Below, one piece after another: positions 11,618 through 22,400 of a stretch of 64,000 nucleotides of DNA. The first letter of the stretch is position 1. Every line of letters begins with the position of its first letter. Source of the DNA: Berberis thunbergii (taxonomy: Eukaryota; Streptophyta; Magnoliopsida; Ranunculales; Berberidaceae); the NCBI GenBank assembly GCA_003290165.1, contig QNQO01002076.1, forward strand, positions 92,258 through 156,257, given 5' to 3'. The notes under the pieces were generated by a model. The model worked only from the letters and a program-made list of their open reading frames with translations. It was not told where the DNA came from and ran no database searches. The position numbers were made by a program, and so were the translations under genes.

Positions 11618-12714
11618 TACCCACCAATCTAAACATCAAGGTCATTAACCAAATACCCCCAACTTAAACATGAGGGTGATTAACAAAGTATAGATTTTTT
11701 TTTATCTCTCTTTGATAAAAAAAATAAAAATAGTTTTGATTTATCAACAATTGTAATAAAATAACCTTGATGTCTTTTCATCTCTCTCTTTTTTTTTCAA
11801 CAATTGCAATAAAATAAGCTTGATGTCTTTGCAATAAAATAACCTCTTTGTAGTCTTTTCATATCTCTATTTTCTCTTTTTATCAAATACCCAATGGCCA
11901 AACCCATTTCAAGTCTGATATCTTTCTATTTTCTCTTTTATTGAGTTCCTAAAAGACAAGAGGAGCCTTTATGAAAATCGAGTTTGTTTTCATTTCATTA
12001 GAAGAGATATTGAGTTCCTAAAGCTAAAAGACAAGAGGAGAGAAACTCTCTTTGTGATAATCGAGTTTGTTTTCATTTCATCAAACTCAGAGTCAGAGAG
12101 ATTGGTTTCATCAGAGAGAGATCGAGTTTCGAATCTCTTTTTGATCTCTCTCTGACCTCTCTCTAATCTCTCTTTGAGATCTTTTTCTATTTCTCTCGAG
12201 TTTCTGATCTTTCTCTGATCCCTCGAGTTTCTGATCTCTATCTAGGTTTTTGATTCATCAGAGAGAGAGATCGAGCTCGGTTTCATCCATCTCTCTTTTC
12301 TCTCTTGTCTAGGGCTCAAAATTGACTTGTTTTCATTTTGAATCGCCAAAGAGGGAGACAGAGACCGAAGGTAAGAAGAGATGTTAATCTTAAGGTGATT
12401 TTGTTGTTGTCCACTTGTCTTGTTGATTTCATTTAGAACCCATAATCAAACAAACTCACCTTGTTTCACAGGGATGGATAAGAAGATATTGTTGAGGACC
12501 GAAGGCGTGGAGGCATAGATTAGAGGCGGCAACTTAATTGTTTCCTTCAATTGTGAAATGTGATCTGTGATATGTGATTGTGATTGTTGTTTTTATAAGA
12601 GGGGCAACATAAAATTTCTAAGTGGGGTAAGATTGAAAATTTATATACTTTGATAGATTTTTTTTAAAACCTAAGACCCCCTTACCCAAGCTGTAGATCG
12701 CCCCTGCATATGAG

Positions 12715-13475
12715 ACAGCCAACCCCACAGCTGATTGGTCATGGTCAGCAAATGAGGCGTCGTTCTCTTTAAGGACATCCCTTGCAATTGAAGAAGTTGT
12801 GGAGCTGAGGATCTAGAAAAGGAAGGTTGCCAAGTAACGGAAGGCCCCAAGCTCAAGTTTGTAATGAGGTCTCTCTGTGGTTGATCATATGATCAGTAAA
12901 ACTAAGCATGTTAAATTGTCAACTTCTCTAAAAGTTTAAGCTGATAGAGATGTCATATCTATCATATATCAAGGTCGATGTCTACGAAATGGTGGGTGGA
13001 GTGAACTTCTAGTCTCAATACTCCTCCCAAACGAAAATTGAAATTCCTACATTTTCAAACCAGAGTTCTAATACCATGTTAAATTGTCAACTTCTCTAAA
13101 AATGTAAGATGGTATAGAAGGTGTGTGTAACATAACACTTGTATCATGATATGAAGGAATCCATTTATATGCTCCGTCAATAAAACTTGTAATCAATGAA
13201 TGTTGATCACAACACGAGCTCCAAAGCTAGTATTATGTTTAAGGGATATAATATGATATATATGCACCCATTTCATAACATAATGAGTTACTAGGCGATG
13301 TATGGCATAACTGTGTCAAACACTCAGTTTCATGCACCAATACCAGTTATTCAAAATTTTGAGTTAAACCAAGAATTTCCTACTGAACGAGAAAGGCAAG
13401 ATAGACCAAACGACATATATTGTATCAATGAGTAATTTTAGCTAGCTAGGTTTTTTAGCCATTTTTTGTCAAGTT
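12715..13475. other. Gene-free stretch with a direct repeat
   Basis: No convincing gene is seen. A 27-base block starting catgttaaattgtcaac occurs near 12908 and again near 13076, about 170 bp apart in the same orientation. The short reading frame around 12671-12856 crosses the hAT boundary and is not a gene. Confidence 0.5.
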
Positions 13476-13480
13476 TTGGT

Positions 13481-13662
13481 GTTTTTATACTTTTTGCTCA
13501 TTATCTTTAAAACACAACCACAACACCATCTATCCACAATTCTAGCCAGCCAAGGAACACAACAATTTTTTCCTAAATTTTGGGTTTTTACCCTTCTATC
13601 CTTTTCTATAAATGATGTTTGTGATTGTGTTTTAAAGAGAATGGGTAAAAGTATAAAAAAAA
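13481..13662. repeat. Foldback MITE-like element
   Basis: The left arm 13481-13517 (starting gtttttatactttttgctc) is an imperfect reverse complement of 13625-13662 (ttgtgttttaaagagaatgg onward). The total length is about 180 bp. The family was not identified. Confidence 0.6.
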
Positions 13663-13849
13663 ACCCCACACGGTTCGGGTCGGTCCGGGTTGAGGCCTAT
13701 CCCGATCCCAGTCCCGGTTTAGTCAATCGAAAACAGTCTGAGTTGGGAAAACCTTTTTTTTTTTAGATGGCCCGGTTGGACCCGGACTGTTTGGAACTGG
13801 GACAGTCTGGGTCGGGACCATGACTACACGGTTTGTTCATTTTCCAAAG

Positions 13850-14089
13850 TCAAACTTCTTCTCTGGTGGACTGTCTGCAAGTATATCCAAGGGAAAAGTT
13901 GGGGTTGAGAATGCCTCGTTGCGCAGATCCTTGGTTGTAGATGTTGATCGAGACGGTGACTTGCTCGGATCCAAATTTGAGTCTGTTTAGTGTGACCTTC
14001 TTGTGCGCCATCACGAAAGGCGAGTCTGAGATCGCCAAAGTTGATGAAACGAAGACGAAACAAACAATGAAAGATGCGAGAGCGTTCAT
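13850..14089 (-). pseudogene. Translocon-associated protein beta (TRAP-beta) first-exon fragment
   Basis: From the ATG at 14089 the minus strand gives an N-terminal hydrophobic signal peptide (ALASFIVCFVFVSSTLA) then SDSPFVMAHKKVTLNRLK and VSINIYNQGSA. This matches the N-terminus of plant TRAP-beta (SSR2), an ER membrane subunit that sits beside the Sec61 translocon. After NQGSA the similarity stops and unrelated sequence reads to a stop at 13850. The luminal domain, membrane anchor and tail, and all later exons, are absent. It lies just outside the left terminal repeat of the Pack-MULE. Fragment identity is fairly secure; function is not expected. Confidence 0.75.
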
Positions 14090-14255
14090 TTTCAGATTCG
14101 CCATAGCTGATTTCGAGTTCGACGATCTCTCGATGATCGTCATAGTTGATTTCAGATTCGCCATAGCTGATTTCGAGTTCGCCATAGCTGATTCGATGAT
14201 CTCTCGATGATCGCCATAGCTGATTTTAGATTCGATGATCTCTGATTCGCCACCC
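14090..14255. repeat. Minisatellite, attcgccatagctgattt units
   Basis: Imperfect repeats of attcgccatagctgatttc alternate with tcgatgatctctcgatgatc. They lie between the TRAP-beta fragment and the MULE left end, and extend the frame upstream of the TRAP-beta ATG with Ala/Ser/Met/Asn-rich residues that are not part of the family. Confidence 0.75.
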
Positions 14256-14265
14256 ATACAAGAAT

Positions 14266-14585
14266 CGAGGGAGGGTGGCGAGCATGTGCAGAGGTGACGT
14301 GGTAAAAAAAAAATTGGGGGGAAATCAAATTTTTTTTGGAGAAGGAGGGAACAGAGCTCCCTCCCCATTTTCTTCCTCTCGCTCTCCCCATTTTCCATCT
14401 CTCGACAGGTCTCCCCCTCCCTCTCTTCCAAACGAAGCTCTCTCTCTCCCTCTCCACCTTCATCGTCATCGACTCAAACGAAGGAGAAGAGAAGAAGGTC
14501 AAACGAAGCCAGAGAAGAAGCTCACCCTCGTCCCTTCCCTCTCGCAAAAGCTAAGGTACCTTCATTTCTAGATCTAGGGTTTCTT
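14266..14585. repeat. Left terminal inverted repeat of the MULE
   Basis: It pairs with 18555-19003 in inverted orientation. The outer 45 bases are best conserved. The inner part is pyrimidine-rich (ctctccccattttcc) and ends at ctagatctagggtttc. Confidence 0.7.
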
Positions 14586-15717
14586 TTCGATTTTTTAGAT
14601 CTGTTGGTCTTCACGATTTACTGAATTTATTCAATTGCATTAACCCCTCGAGGACATTAGGGTTTCTTCTTCTGTTGGTCTGTTAGTCTGTTTTGGCTCC
14701 CAATAAAAGAACCAGTTGAAGTACTCAGAAGGAAGAACAACCAATATCCTTCTTCAGTACTACCTCTAAGGACACAATCAACTCTCACCACAACAGCTCT
14801 TCTTCTTCTTGACATCGAGTCTAATGTGCCCGGTTCTCCTAAACTCTCTGTTTTCATCTTGACAAGGTACCACATTTTCTTATCCTTTCAACATAAACTA
14901 CTTGAATCTCCACTTTTAGTTTGATATTTTTTCTATATGAGATTAGCCATATATGTTCATTTTTAGATAAGTTTTTCAAGTTTTTTGTTAGTATTATTAC
15001 CATGTTTAATGTCAAATCAAGCTTATAAGATTTTTATCATCTGAATGCTTAATTCATGCTTTTACTACTTTTTTTTTAATTAATCAAACCAAAAATGTTC
15101 TGAGTTTTGCTATGGGATAGTTATTCTTGAATCGAAGAAGGTATGCATGATTAAGCCAACAACTTTTACTTCATTTGATCCCAATCACCTAGTTGAAGGA
15201 GAAAAAAAATGTTGTTTCTAGCTTAGATTATTGAATTGTTGTTCTTTTACCAACTTTAGCGCCACCAACCGGCCCAGATGCTTCATTGAATCAATCGATA
15301 TGTATTCATGTCATTGACAGTATAGGGTGTCCAAATACACAAAGCAATTTGGTTTGGTGCTTAGATAGATATCTCTAGATAAACATTGCATTGTGTTGCA
15401 TATTTGGTTTTCTTTTGTAGCATAATGAATCTGTAAGGATGCATAAAGCTAATGCTTGTTGGATGAATTAAGATAAATACATTGTGTTGATCAATTAAAT
15501 TTTACTGTTCTGATACAATCCCTTTTACAGTGTGTTGTTTCTCTCCCTCTTCTGGATTACCAATTTCGTTGTACCTGACAAAGTCACCAAGTACCTTGAA
15601 TCCAAAGAGGGAAGTGAAGCAGAAAACCCATCAAAAGTCAAGTAGATGAAGAAGGGAGATTGCTAATGAAAATCAAATAGAAGAAGAAAGGAGACCTACA
15701 ATAGTGCATGGCTACCG
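14586..15717. other. MULE interior of unknown origin
   Basis: No recognised gene. Short plus-strand pieces read like protein (for instance around 14700-14870, and FWITNFVVPDKVTKYLESKE near 15553) but could not be assigned; they may be further captured host sequence. The rest is AT-rich. Confidence 0.4.
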
Positions 15718-16434
15718 AGGTTTGCAGTCAACAGCGTGTCATTTGTTCAAGAAGACACACCATTGAAAATCGCAGATTACTTCTGGATTTCTGGTGTGTT
15801 CAGTGTCAGAAACATTGCAGATCAACCTAATGGTGGGGGTGCTTACTTTCAGACCTCAGTCATGCATGCAAATTTTCGGTCTTATGTTGAGATTGTGTTT
15901 GAAAACTGGGAAAACACTGTCCAGTCATGGCACATTGATGGCTATTCCTTCTTTGTTGTTGGGTAAGGCTCTATGTCTCAATAGGTAATTTGTAAGTTAT
16001 TTGGGCAATCATTTTTTTTTAGTTTGATTTGTGAAAATTGGATTGTTTGTGGGTGGCGGGATGGATGGAGGTGGGTGGTCATCTGCAAGTAGGTTGCGTT
16101 ACAACTTGTGACACTGTTGCTCGTTCTACTGTTCAGGTAGGAAACAACTGGTTCTTCATTTTTGCCCCCGTTTGGAATCACATTATCAAAACAGGGCTTC
16201 TAACGACATGATTTGTTGCAGGTCTATCCAAGGGCATGGACTGCTATTTACATGGCACTGAACAATGTAGGAATGTGGAACATAAGGTCTCAAAACTGGG
16301 CTCGACAATACTTGGGTCAGCAGTTGTATCGTCAAGTTTACTCCCCTGCACATTCATGGAGAGACGAATACCCAATCCTGAAAAATGCACTTTTATGCGG
16401 TCAGGCAACTCATCGTCGAACTCTTCCTTTCTGA
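15718..16434 (+). pseudogene. SKU5-like multicopper oxidase C-terminal fragment (captured)
   Basis: Three exon blocks are seen. 15718-15962 reads FAVNSVSFVQEDTPLK, VEIVFENWENTVQSWH and DGYSFFVVG. About 16065-16136 reads MDGGGWSSASRLRYNL. 16222-16434 reads VYPRAWTAIYMALNNVGMWN, ARQYLGQQLY and DEYPILKNALLCG. This is the C-terminal cupredoxin domain of plant SKU5/SKS proteins (pollen and cell-wall monocopper-oxidase-like, related to ascorbate oxidase). Splice sites GTAAGG and GTAGG are kept. A 2-base loss after RLRYNL shifts the middle exon into a stop. The first two cupredoxin domains are absent. It lies inside the MULE on the plus strand. It could be transcribed as a chimera but not as a working oxidase-like protein. 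Confidence 0.85.
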
Positions 16435-17422
16435 TTTTAACAAGATCAAGATTTTGTCATGAAGGGGTGACAGTTCAGGGGCTGAGTTAGATAATATTCT
16501 CCTTGATGAAAATAATTGCATATGCATGCTGAACTCAAGCATGGTTTGTTTTAATTTTCGTGTTTTTGTTTACGAATTTTGGTTGGCATAGTTGCTCACG
16601 GTGTATAAGGCGATTTGACCACGTATGTGCATTTGCAACATTAATGTTACCGATTAGTTGTAAGCTGGCACATCTATAGTATGTAAGCTTTGTAATGTGT
16701 TCTTATTATAATAACATTTTGAGTCATTTCCAAATGTTTTACATCTTTTGTAATGTGATCTCACCATGCAAGGGAGGCTATGTAGGGTATTGGACGAACT
16801 CCCTTACTTGTACATGTATTTTGCATCAATTTAACTCACGTAATCAAATAAATGAATACAGATCAATGCTGGATATGTTACAAGGGCTGTACACAAACTA
16901 GATGAGCAAACATCAACATTGAAGCCAGTAGACCGTTATTAATAAGTGCATCTCATGCATCCAAAAACCTATGCATGCAAAGATGTTAGGTCAAAGTGCA
17001 GAGACCATGATCAAAGCAAAGCAATCATTACCAATCACGTATACGAACTGTAGCACATGTCAGTTGTTAGACTAAGCTCGCACATATAAAAGTTCAACCA
17101 TCAAATAATGCTATCAGGAATCACTAACATCGACACACCAGCATCATCAAAACATTAGATCACATTTGCCATTCAGATTTGTGTAAAGCGATCAACTAGG
17201 ACTCTTGTTAGTGGGCTTTTACAATATGAACCAAACCATTGTCTCATCATCCTAAAATTTTCACCTATTTATTCTTTCATTTTTAAAAGGTACATATAAG
17301 ATGAGACAAATAAAAACAACAGGATCTTGGGATCAGATTTCCCAGTGAGATAATAAAAGAGTTAACAATAAGAAGTGTTGTGTTGCAATTTAAGAAGTCC
17401 ATCAATATGAGGTAAAGCCTAC
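16435..17422. other. Region between the two captured fragments
   Basis: AT-rich, with no coding block recognised. The part after 16435 could be the 3' untranslated region taken with the SKU5-like fragment. The part just before 17423 reads on the minus strand as intron following the last ALG7 exon. Confidence 0.4.
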
Positions 17423-17899
17423 CTGAAGTGGCCAAGTATGCCAACTACAGCCATAGACATTCCAGCAAAGTAAGTGTATGTATCACCAACAAAAACCAAA
17501 GAAGGATACCTGAAATATGTAGAAATGCCCAACATTAAGTATTTTGGATAATTTTATATTTGATAATAAGCATTAATATAATTTGAAAGATGTCTTAGTT
17601 ATATACCAATTGTAACAAAGCAAACCCAATGTAGTGGTGAGTCCTGTTGAGAAAGATAAAGGGAAAATGCATGAGCCTGTTGATACTCGGGGTCTTTAGA
17701 AGCTCCAATTTGCATTATGTTATGAATCATAATCTGTAATCACAAAAACACATTAGTAACATACAACTTCAACAATAATAAAGCTATATAGATATCTACT
17801 GAGTATTATTCTTACAGCAGAACCAATAACAGCGTTTGCCCAGGTTCGAGGCCATTTATACCAGCATGAATATTGATAGAGTTTGTGCAGAATATCGCC
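17423..17899 (-). pseudogene. ALG7: ALG7/GPT (UDP-GlcNAc:dolichol-P GlcNAc-1-P transferase) fragment (captured)
   Basis: On the minus strand three exon blocks follow in order. 17899-17816 reads [17 protein letters not shown]. 17733-17607 reads IMQIGASKDPEYQQAHAFS and then, one frame on, GLTTTLGLLCYNW. 17509-17423 reads [17 protein letters not shown] and VVGILGHF. These are the conserved loops and membrane segments of the ER enzyme that makes the first dolichol-linked sugar of N-glycosylation, including the NxxNxxxGxNGLE and FVGDT motifs. GT donors and AG acceptors are mostly kept. Frame shifts occur in the first two blocks. It is a middle piece only, lies inside the MULE, and runs opposite to the SKU5-like piece. 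Confidence 0.85.
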
Positions 17900-18554
17900 A
17901 ATATCTAACCTTTCTTAAAATTTAAGATTTAAGTTTGCATAAAACAGCTTGTGAATTTGCAACCAAAAGTTGGATTGGTGAAAATGAAAGCTCAACTATG
18001 AAACAAATTATTGTAATACGGATCAAAGACTACATAAAACAATTAGAAGTTGCATGTTCAGTCGTCACAAGGAAGCCCAATTTGAGACTCCAGCCTTGAT
18101 TTCTCATTCTCATTTTTTTTATAGGGAACTCATTTCAATCCATCTTCAGAGTTGGCAAAAACTACCCCATGTTTCATATAGCAAAACAAAAAATACATGA
18201 AAATATACAATATTCAACCCAAAAAATCGATATCGATAATATCATCAAAATATACCAAACAACAATAGACATATCTTGATCTGAATAATTGAGTTTATAA
18301 ATCAATGTTAAAAGTGATGTAAACTAGACATGAACATGTTATACTAGTGAAGAAACAGAGACTATGAGATCTAAGAGATTTAAGAAACTAAATCAATACA
18401 AACGATTCTGATACAAACTAAATCAACCCAAAAAATGCAAAACTTTAAACTTTATATCAAACTCAACCCTAAGAGAACCAGAACAAAGACTGAAAATAAA
18501 TTTGTAAATATTTATCTTACATATGCATCAATTTGTGATCAGATTTAGAAATCC

Positions 18555-19003
18555 TAATAGAAACCCTAGATCTAGAAATCCCCAACAAGAAGAATGCAAA
18601 ATTTTAGCCCTAGCTCTAGTAGAAACCCTAAATCTAGAAATCCCCAACAAGAAATCATTCACAAAGAGGGAGAGAATGAGAAGGAAAATACAATACCTTT
18701 TGGGAGAGGGTGGCGATTCGTCTCCAACTTCTCTTCTCTGTCGAGCTTCATTGGGGGAGATGGAGGCTTCTCTGTCAAGGGAGGGAGAGGGATTCTCTGT
18801 CAGAGAAGAGGGCTTCGTTTGGGGAGAGGGAGGGAGGGAGAGCAATTCTCTGTCAGAGAAGAGGGCGAGATGGAAATGAGGAGAGGGAGAGGGAGAGGTT
18901 CCCTCTTATTCTCCCCCAAATTTTGGATTTCCCCCGCATATATATATATATATATATATATTTTTGCCACATCAGCTCTGCACGTGCTCGCCACCCTCCC
19001 TCG
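18555..19003. repeat. Right terminal inverted repeat of the MULE
   Basis: It is the partner of 14266-14585, but longer. It includes a (ta)n run at about 18938-18962 and a short internal duplication of gaaaccctagatctagaaat (near 18558) as accctaaatctagaaatc (near 18626). The purine-rich middle yields long meaningless reading frames in several phases. Confidence 0.7.
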
Positions 19004-19279
19004 CCCACTTCCTCGACATGTAGAATCTCTCTTTCCCAAATCAAAAGCTCCCAACCAAATCATTATCAATTATTGAAATTTAATTTTCAAAATGAAGTAA
19101 CAGTATAATGAAGTTGTGGCTGTGGTGCCAAAGGCTGGTCACAAACTACTCGTAAGGGTAGGCAGCTTCTACGTGTACCATGCACCTGCAAGAAACATTG
19201 TAGACCTGACCCCCACGATTTTGATGTATAACACAAAAAATTAAAAATAATGATAATAATAATAATAACAATACTAATA

Positions 19280-19280
<1 letters not shown>

Positions 19281-19310
<30 letters not shown>
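19281..19310. repeat. (GA)n microsatellite
   Basis: About 30 bases of gagaga, in the presumed 3' flank of the Rab geranylgeranyl transferase beta gene. Confidence 0.95.
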
Positions 19311-19488
19311 TAGCTAAGCATTAAAGATGAATAACACCAAGAAACGACATGGATGTTGTTCAATTTTCATTGTTGATTACACACACTGCCAGTCAGGTTT
19401 CTCAGCATCAGCTTTTCCATCCATTTATCCTACTCTTTCATCGTTACCAAAGTCTTCATTTTGGTCAGTGATGGTAGTTTGCAATGAG

Positions 19489-22400
19489 CTAAAAAGACCA
19501 CTTTCGACCAAAGAATATCCTATTTACAATGTCAACAGGCAAAGCATAAGCTGGATCTATTGCTTTAAGTCCTGGGTACTCGAGAAGTGAAAGTCCTGCA
19601 ATTAAACCAAATATATAGCAAAATAAGCAAATATGGGAAGACAAGAATGGATTTAGAAATGAGATAAAATTATGTGTGGAAAAGAAACAATAACTATTGT
19701 TACCTGCGACCCCAAAATATGTATGGAAAACATCAACTGCATCATCAGGTCTATCTGAAATCCCCCCATTCTCTTTGTCCTGCATTTTTGTTATAAATCA
19801 ACACCTATCTCCTAATGCACTATTTACAACTTGAAATGTTCACAAAATAAAATCCAGAATCATGAGATTCACTTAAAAACTACAAATAGGTCATTGAGTT
19901 ATTATACCTGACAGTCTAGGATGAATCTTGCAAGCTTCTCCTTATCTATCCAATGCACTTTGTCAATCATGATTAAGCTAGACAATACCCACCAAGAATA
20001 GCACACCTGGATCAATGAAGGGGATCATCAAGACATGAAACGTTATAGGCTGATAGCAATGATGTTTTTTCTGATCGATGCTAATCCTATGCTATTTCTG
20101 CTTCTAAATAATGAAAGATGAATTTCAGAGAGACTGTCTCAAATTAACCCACATCAGGAAGCTTCTCGGGACGGCCATTCAGACCTCCAGATTTGACTTG
20201 CCGTTCACATAACCACCACCCAAGAAGGTCCTTGTCAATATGATGTAAAGACCCTGTTATAGCAAGGGCACCCACGCAGCAAAATACTGCAGCAAATTGA
20301 CGGTGTTGAGTTCAAGCCCTTATTACCATGCATAGACACACTAGAACTTTATGCAACATCAATCAGGTAGAAACATAAATAAAAGCCACCAACTACAATT
20401 ATGGATAGTACAAAACATAACTGGCAAAGTTTTGGATACCAATCACTCCAGCTTGAGAGTTCAAAACGAAAAGAATGTCCCCTTACAGAAATGCACTTAT
20501 TTGAATGTTACGACAGATAAAGATTAAAAGCAAAATGATGAATTGATGATGATTAAAAACAAAATAACGAATTGATGATGACCGACTCCCATGAGTACTC
20601 CATTAAAATGCATTTCACTTGGGAGTAGCTAGGAGGCTATCTTGAATTTTGTAAATTAGCTAGCGAAAACTGAATAACTAAATCTTACCAAATGCCCAAA
20701 ACAAAATGTTGTCGATATCCTAAACTTTTCAAACTATATATAGCTTAAAGACATTAGGGACTAGTGATTTAGTATAGCGATCATGCAACATAGTTAATTA
20801 TTGTATGAACTCGTTAAAAATTTAATATACTGCCTACAGATAACAAGAATTTTTATAGTGAATGTATCAGCTCCGTTTGGATACCAAACTTGATTAAGGT
20901 CAAAATTCTCAGATATAAGGGTATCTTGATGTATGTCATTTGCAGATGAAAGCTGCAATTAAAACTAGTAACTTTGCATCATGAGTGGCCCAGGGCATGG
21001 AGGGGATTTGGGAAAAGATGATTATTACAGGATATGAAAGATTTTAATAACTCTAGGAACACAAAAAGGTGCAACTTTGCTTGGACTAGATATGATGTTT
21101 TCTAAGCTTATATTTGTGCGGTGACTAACATAAACTTAGACTCGGGTAATCAGACCACCCTCCTTTAGCTTGTATGGAATTTCAGAACCTTATCTTAAAA
21201 AGTACATGAGAAGGCATTGAAAACAGACTAAAAGGAAACCTTAGAGTTGTTCAGCAGACAAGCATATGAAAATATAGGAGGCTTTGAGGCTCTAAGAGAC
21301 TGAGCGAAGGCCAAGTTGTCATATCTCTCTAATCTAGTCATAGTAGCAAGGTTGCACAACCTGCAGATTCAATCTAGATGATAAGCTAAAACCAAGGACA
21401 TGCAGCTTACCATGAAAAGGAAGCCTTGTGACTAGAACTGGTAGAGAGGAAGAATCAGCCATGAGATTAAAGTCAAGAATTGACTAGATACTGGGTGGAA
21501 ACTGTCATGACAAATTTGATTATCCTTCAGCTAGATACAAACCAGGAGTCTGATGGTGTCAGTTTTGCTGCACCAGTTCTTTGGAAGACACGAGTCTCTA
21601 TCTCTATCCAAAAAAAAAAGTTTCTACAATTGGTAATGATCAAGCGATGAAGTTTCTGCAAGCAGGAACAGGAGACTATAAACCACCCGTTTTCTGCCCG
21701 TCCTTTCTCGTTGGAGATGTGTACATTGTAACTAACTCTGAGGGATCCAGACCTAATGTGGATTCTCTCCAAAGACCTTCGATAGACCTATGACAGTGTG
21801 CATGTAACAAAAACTACAGCACTTTGATCCAATTAAACTTATATTTAAGAGTTCGAGTTGCTAGTGACAAGGGCGATTAAGTAACAAAAAAATATCACTA
21901 GTATAAAGATGCAGATGATAAGAGATTGATTGATTTCAAGTAGAAATTAGGAAGTAGAAAGTGCTGAACGTGTCAAAGCTAACATATTTTTTTCCTTTCT
22001 TTTTTTCTAGAGATGAAACCGTAGATGACTAGAGGTACAAAATAGCAATCAAGAATTCAAACTGACATACTCTGTCCGGCATGAGACTCCCCACCAGGTG
22101 TACAACCAAATCCACCATCCAGATTTTTGCAGCTCACAATATAGTCAACCGCCTTCTCCACATTTATTTTATCCAAACGGTGCAATATTGAGAGACAACA
22201 TATCGCAACATAAGAGAATCTATGTTTTCAGAAAGAGTTAGATGACTTATTTCTACAAACAAGTACAAGAACCACAAATGAAAAGAAGAGAATGTACCGA
22301 GTATCAACTTCACCCCACATGTCCCCTGAAAATGATCCATCTTCATTCTGTAAACCAGAAATATCTGATCCAAAATATTAAGTAGAACAACATATTGATG

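Larger units (their letters stand above)
8859..12706. mobile_element. Non-autonomous hAT element, 8-bp target duplication
   Basis: The termini are caggggcgg at 8859 and cgcccctg ending at 12706, an inverted pair typical of plant hAT elements. The 8-bp target duplication catatgag is perfect (8851-8858 and 12707-12714). No transposase reading frame is visible inside, so the copy is non-autonomous. The interior is AT-rich, holds a complete nested CACTA element (9239-11617), and its right part (11.9-12.4 kb) is made of gagatctctct-rich repeats with a partly duplicated 70-bp block (about 11940-12001 and 12010-12081). Confidence 0.85.
14266..19003. mobile_element. Long-TIR Mutator-like element (putative Pack-MULE) with two captured gene fragments
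   Basis: The left end, from cgagggagggtggcgagc at 14266, is the reverse complement of the right end, which closes gctcgccaccctccctcg at 19003. Similarity continues inward in blocks: the ggggaaatc stretch, the ccaaacgaagc block (about 14430 and 18815) and the tagatctagggtttct block (14565-14583 and 18557-18577). The inverted repeats are therefore about 320 and 450 bp with indels. No transposase is seen. Inside are fragments of two unrelated genes, in opposite orientation and with introns, which is the pattern of a Pack-MULE. A 9-bp target duplication was not found at these exact ends, so the boundaries are approximate. Confidence 0.72.

Noticed and set aside
13670..13840. Gene in the ggtccgggt-rich stretch
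   Set aside because: Short motifs of ccggttggacccgg type resemble subterminal hAT/MITE sequence; no frame is conserved.
14275..14571. Ser/Pro/Leu-rich frames in the left MULE arm
   Set aside because: Same cause: pyrimidine-rich TIR sequence read in different phases.
18528..19108. Long overlapping reading frames in the GA-rich right arm of the MULE
   Set aside because: They arise from purine-rich simple sequence in several phases at once, cross the TIR and (ta)n run, and show no family features.
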